A DNA stretch of 15,477 nucleotides from Betaproteobacteria bacterium UBA2293 (GTDB lineage Bacteria > Pseudomonadota > Gammaproteobacteria > Burkholderiales > Rhodocyclaceae). Position 1 is the first letter of the stretch. The number at the start of each line of letters is the position of its first letter. The notes beneath the pieces were generated by a model. The model saw only the letters and a list, made by a program, of their open reading frames with translations. It had not been told where the DNA came from and did not search any database. Positions 13,345-15,477 of this stretch are shown here, piece by piece. Made by a program: the position numbers and the translations under genes. The stretch lies in contig DDWF01000267.1 in NCBI GenBank assembly GCA_002345845.1, forward strand, positions 4,035 to 19,511. The letters are read 5' to 3'.

Positions 13345-14105
13345 GTCGTACTTTTGGCGCCGTCATCATTGGCGACGAAATCCTGTCCGGCAAACGTCAG
13401 GACAAGCACTTCGCCAGGATCGCCGAGATGCTCGGCGCCCGCGGCCTGCAACTGTCCTGGGTCGAATACCTGGGCGACGACCGGCAGCGCCTGACGCAAA
13501 CCTTCCAGCGCACGATGGCCGCCGGCGACGTGGTCTTTTCCTGCGGCGGCATCGGCAACACGCCGGACGACCATACCCGGCAGGCCGTGGCGGCGGCGCT
13601 CGGCGTCGAACTGGAGCTGCATCCCGAGGGCTTCGAAGAACTGAAAGTGCGCTTCGCCAATGAAGAGATCACCGACAAGCGCAAGCTGCTGGTGACTTTT
13701 CCGCAGGGCGTGCGCATCGTGCCCAATCCGTTCAACCGCATTCCCGGCTTTATGGCCAATGATCACTACTTCGTCCCCGGGTTTCCGCAGATGGCCCATC
13801 CGATGATCGAATGGGCGCTCGATACCTTCTACCGGGACGAGTTCCAGCCGGTCGGTGACAAGGTCGAGAAGGCCTTCCTGCTGACCGGGCCAACGGCTTA
13901 CGAAAGCGCCCTGCTCGACCTGATGGAGCGCATCGTCGCCGACTATCCGACGCTGCGCCTGTTCTCGCTGCCATCGCTGGTCGGCAAGGAACGGAAGCAT
14001 CTGGAACTCGGCGTCGAAGGCGCGCCGGCGCTGGTCGACCAGGCGATGGAGGAAATCCGCATCGAGATCGAGAAACGTGGCATCACCTGGGTTTGGCGGC
14101 CGTGA
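13341..14105 (+). CDS. Molybdopterin-binding (MoaB/Mog, CinA N-terminal type) protein
   Basis: A 254-residue cytoplasmic protein. Its first 170 or so residues are the MoCF_biosynth fold shared by MoaB, MogA and the CinA N-terminus: FGAVIIGDEILSGKRQDKH at 5-23 and FSCGGIGNTPDDHTRQAVA, the family GGxGxTxDD motif with Asn in place of the common Pro. The rest follows the CinA-like middle domain. The nicotinamide-nucleotide amidase domain of full CinA is absent. Stand-alone proteins of this type are usually annotated only as molybdopterin-binding or competence/damage-inducible protein A; the reaction is not established. The ATG shares bases with the EI24 stop; GAGGGAG lies about six bases upstream. 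Confidence 0.88.
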   Translation: MSRTFGAVIIGDEILSGKRQDKHFARIAEMLGARGLQLSWVEYLGDDRQRLTQTFQRTMAAGDVVFSCGGIGNTPDDHTRQAVAAALGVELELHPEGFEELKVRFANEEITDKRKLLVTFPQGVRIVPNPFNRIPGFMANDHYFVPGFPQMAHPMIEWALDTFYRDEFQPVGDKVEKAFLLTGPTAYESALLDLMERIVADYPTLRLFSLPSLVGKERKHLELGVEGAPALVDQAMEEIRIEIEKRGITWVWRP

Positions 14106-14118
14106 TGGAGTTCTGCGC

Positions 14119-14604
14119 ATGAAACCGGCTACCCATCCCACGGCGCTGCGCACCCAGCAACTGCTGGTCGAGCGCGGCATCGTCACCACCGTCGTTGAAT
14201 TCGAGCAGCCGACGCGGACCAGCGCCGAAGCCGCCGCCGCCATCGGTTGCACGGTGGCGGAAATCGCCAAATCCATCGTTTTTCGCGGCAAGAACAGCGG
14301 CCAGGCAATCTTGGTCGTCGCCAGCGGCGACAACCGGGTCTGCGAACGCAAGGTGGCGGAACTGGTCGGCGAGAAACTCGGGCGGGCCGATGCCGATTTC
14401 GTTCGCAGTTCCACCGGCTATGCCATCGGTGGCGTCGCCCCACTGGGGCATGCGCAGCCGCCACGCCTGCTGCTTGATGCCGACCTGCAGCGCTTCGCTA
14501 CCGTCTGGGCCGCCGGGGGCACGCCGTATTCGGTCTTCAGGCTGACGCCGGCGGCCTTGCAACAACTGACCGGTGCCGACTGGTCGGACATCCGCAGCGA
14601 ATAA
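14119..14604 (+). CDS. YbaK/EbsC-family aminoacyl-tRNA deacylase-like protein
   Basis: A 161-residue single-domain protein of the YbaK/ProX trans-editing family, which hydrolyses mischarged tRNAs (Cys-tRNA-Pro for YbaK itself). The conserved lysine is in IAKSIVFRG (Lys51), and the glycine-rich loop GYAIGGVAPLGH is at 100-111. The exact substrate cannot be read from sequence; the sequence seems nearer to the broad YbaK-like group than to E. coli YbaK, so I give no symbol. The ATG at 14119 has GGAG eight bases upstream and follows the previous stop by 13 bases, so it is the last gene of the hrpA operon. A terminator follows after 13 bases. Confidence 0.9.
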   Translation: MKPATHPTALRTQQLLVERGIVTTVVEFEQPTRTSAEAAAAIGCTVAEIAKSIVFRGKNSGQAILVVASGDNRVCERKVAELVGEKLGRADADFVRSSTGYAIGGVAPLGHAQPPRLLLDADLQRFATVWAAGGTPYSVFRLTPAALQQLTGADWSDIRSE

Positions 14605-14613
14605 GCGGGCAAC

Positions 14614-14644
14614 AAAAAACCCGCGACCAGCGCGGGTTCTTTTT
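14614..14644. terminator. Bidirectional terminator between the ybaK-like and phasin genes
   Basis: AACCCGCG (14618-14625), loop ACCAG, CGCGGGTT (14631-14638), then CTTTTT on the plus strand. On the minus strand the same perfect eight-pair stem is followed by a run of T (complement of the A-run before 14620). It can end both converging transcripts. Confidence 0.9.
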
Positions 14645-14661
14645 GCAGCCGGAAAACTGGC

Positions 14662-15261
14662 TTACTTGGTCGTGCTCTTGCGAGCAGCGGCAGCGGTGGC
14701 GCTGGTCTTGGCCGGGGCCTTGGCGGCGACCGGCTTGCTGACGCTCTTCGCAGCCTTGGTGGCAGCGCTGACATTGGCTTCGGAGATTTCCGTCAACTGG
14801 CGGGTAACCGAGTTGAGGCTCTCGAAAGCCTGGTTGGAGGCGCTGAGCACCGAGTTCATGGCCGCGGCGAAAACATCGCCACCCACCGGTGCCGCAGCGC
14901 CGGCCTTCTTGGCAGCGTTGACAGCGCTTTCGGTCAGCTTGCCGTATTGCGATTCGATGACTGAAGTCAGTTCCTTCTGCACTTGCGCCGTCAGTTCATA
15001 GACGCTGCGCGAGTAGTCAACCCACTTTTCCAGGCTCGGCTGGGCCAGTTCGGCGTTCAGCTTGGCGACGCTGTTGGCATCCTTGGCCGCCATCAATTGC
15101 TGGGTGTTGGCCACGGTGTTGTTGAAGAATTCGCGCGAAGCAGCGACGTTCAGGGCGGTCAGGCGCTCGACGCCAGCGAAGGCGGTGCGCAGGATGGTCA
15201 GCATGACTTCGGCGTTCGCCTTCTGGGCGGCGGCGAGTTGTTCGATATTCGGGTTGCTCAT
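14662..15261 (-). CDS. Phasin family protein (polyhydroxyalkanoate granule-associated)
   Basis: A 199-residue phasin, a small amphipathic-helix protein that coats polyhydroxyalkanoate granules and controls their number and size. The Phasin_2-type region runs from the N-terminus (NIEQLAAAQKANAEVMLTIL, then LTALNVAASREFFNNTV) to about 165. The last 30 residues are an Ala/Lys/Pro tail, AAKAPAKTSATAAAARKSTTK, like the basic tails of histone-like phasins, which may touch DNA. The ATG at 15261-15259 has GAGGAG six bases upstream. A second phasin gene lies upstream on the same strand with a terminator between. No separate promoter is evident in the short gap, so part of its expression may be read-through. 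Confidence 0.93.
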   Translation of the reverse strand: MSNPNIEQLAAAQKANAEVMLTILRTAFAGVERLTALNVAASREFFNNTVANTQQLMAAKDANSVAKLNAELAQPSLEKWVDYSRSVYELTAQVQKELTSVIESQYGKLTESAVNAAKKAGAAAPVGGDVFAAAMNSVLSASNQAFESLNSVTRQLTEISEANVSAATKAAKSVSKPVAAKAPAKTSATAAAARKSTTK

Positions 15262-15293
15262 CTTTTTCTCCTCGACAAAGGTGGGTGCGGATG

Positions 15294-15324
15294 AAACAAA
15301 GGCCCCCGCCTTGCAGCGGGGGCC
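15294..15324 (-). terminator. Terminator between the tandem phasin genes
   Basis: On the minus strand GGCCCCCGC, a six-base loop and GCGGGGGCC form a nine-pair stem, followed by TTTGTTT. It lies 11 bases after the upstream phasin stop and would lower transcription into the downstream phasin gene. Confidence 0.85.
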
Positions 15325-15335
15325 TTGGCAAGAAG

Positions 15336-15477
15336 TTACTTGCTCTTCTTGGCGGATGCTTGGCCAACAGCCTTGACGGTGGCGTTGGTGGCAGCAGCAA
15401 CGTTGGCTTCGGTGATCTCGGCAACTTGCTTGGCAGCCTTGTTCAGGTTGTCGAAAGCGGAGTTGGCGGCAGCGATG
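15336..15477 (-). CDS. Second phasin family protein, C-terminal part (cut by window edge)
   Basis: Only the last 46 residues and the stop are inside the window. They read SAFDNLNKAAKQVAEIT, then EANVAAATNATVKAV, ending in a short basic ASAKKSK. This matches the C-terminal region of the neighbouring phasin (QAFESLNSVTRQLTEIS, then EANVSAATKAAKSV), so the two are paralogues. This copy lacks the long Ala/Lys/Pro tail of its neighbour. A strong terminator follows directly. The N-terminal part and promoter are outside the window. Confidence 0.88.
   Translation of the reverse strand, partial: IAAANSAFDNLNKAAKQVAEITEANVAAATNATVKAVGQASAKKSK

Noticed and set aside
1..15477. CRISPR array, insertion sequence, prophage, transfer RNA or ribosomal RNA
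   Set aside because: No regularly spaced repeats, transposase or integrase, terminal inverted repeats or RNA-gene arms were seen while reading; low-similarity elements could still be missed by eye.

Overview
The window looks like chromosomal DNA of a GC-rich betaproteobacterium, most likely a nitrogen-fixing, polyhydroxyalkanoate-storing member of the Rhodocyclales (Dechloromonas/Azonexus-like). I infer this from the mix of genes (NafY and NifF homologues, phasins, a CSD-DUF1294 protein, HrpA with a neighbouring EI24 protein) and from codon use. No sequence search was possible, so the genus is a guess.

Layout. (1) 1-1065: 5' part of glnS (minus), divergent from the fluoride exporter gene crcB (plus). 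(2) 1062-4947: a compact nitrogen-fixation accessory locus. On the minus strand a SagB-like tandem nitroreductase gene is translationally coupled to an ankyrin gene. Divergent from it is nafY (FeMo-cofactor carrier), then a minus-strand gene for an acidic 86-residue protein, then nifF (flavodoxin). Sigma-54 -24/-12 elements stand before sagB-like, nafY and the 86-residue gene, and a TGT-N10-ACA NifA site lies upstream of nafY. No nitrogenase structural gene is in the window, and housekeeping genes flank the locus on both sides. (3) 4965-7982: minus-strand genes for a cold-shock/DUF1294 membrane protein, a hemolysin III/PAQR protein that appears to start with ATT, a DUF2007 protein, and two overlapping unrecognised membrane-protein genes. 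(4) 7983-8342: no recognisable gene. (5) 8343-14644: plus strand; a small lipoprotein with its terminator, then hrpA, an EI24 membrane protein, a MoaB/CinA-type molybdopterin-binding protein and a YbaK-family deacylase, linked by overlaps or short gaps and closed by a bidirectional terminator. (6) 14662-15477: two tandem minus-strand phasin genes, the upstream one cut by the window edge.

How the genes work together. In the nif locus NifF would supply low-potential electrons to nitrogenase reductase, and NafY would hold FeMo-co or apo-dinitrogenase during maturation. The SagB-like, ankyrin and 86-residue proteins have no established nitrogenase role, but their promoters suggest expression under the same nitrogen-limiting conditions. 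The phasins coat polyhydroxyalkanoate granules. crcB and hrpA share a start architecture (-10 box, 8 nt, ATG, no Shine-Dalgarno) that predicts leaderless mRNAs.
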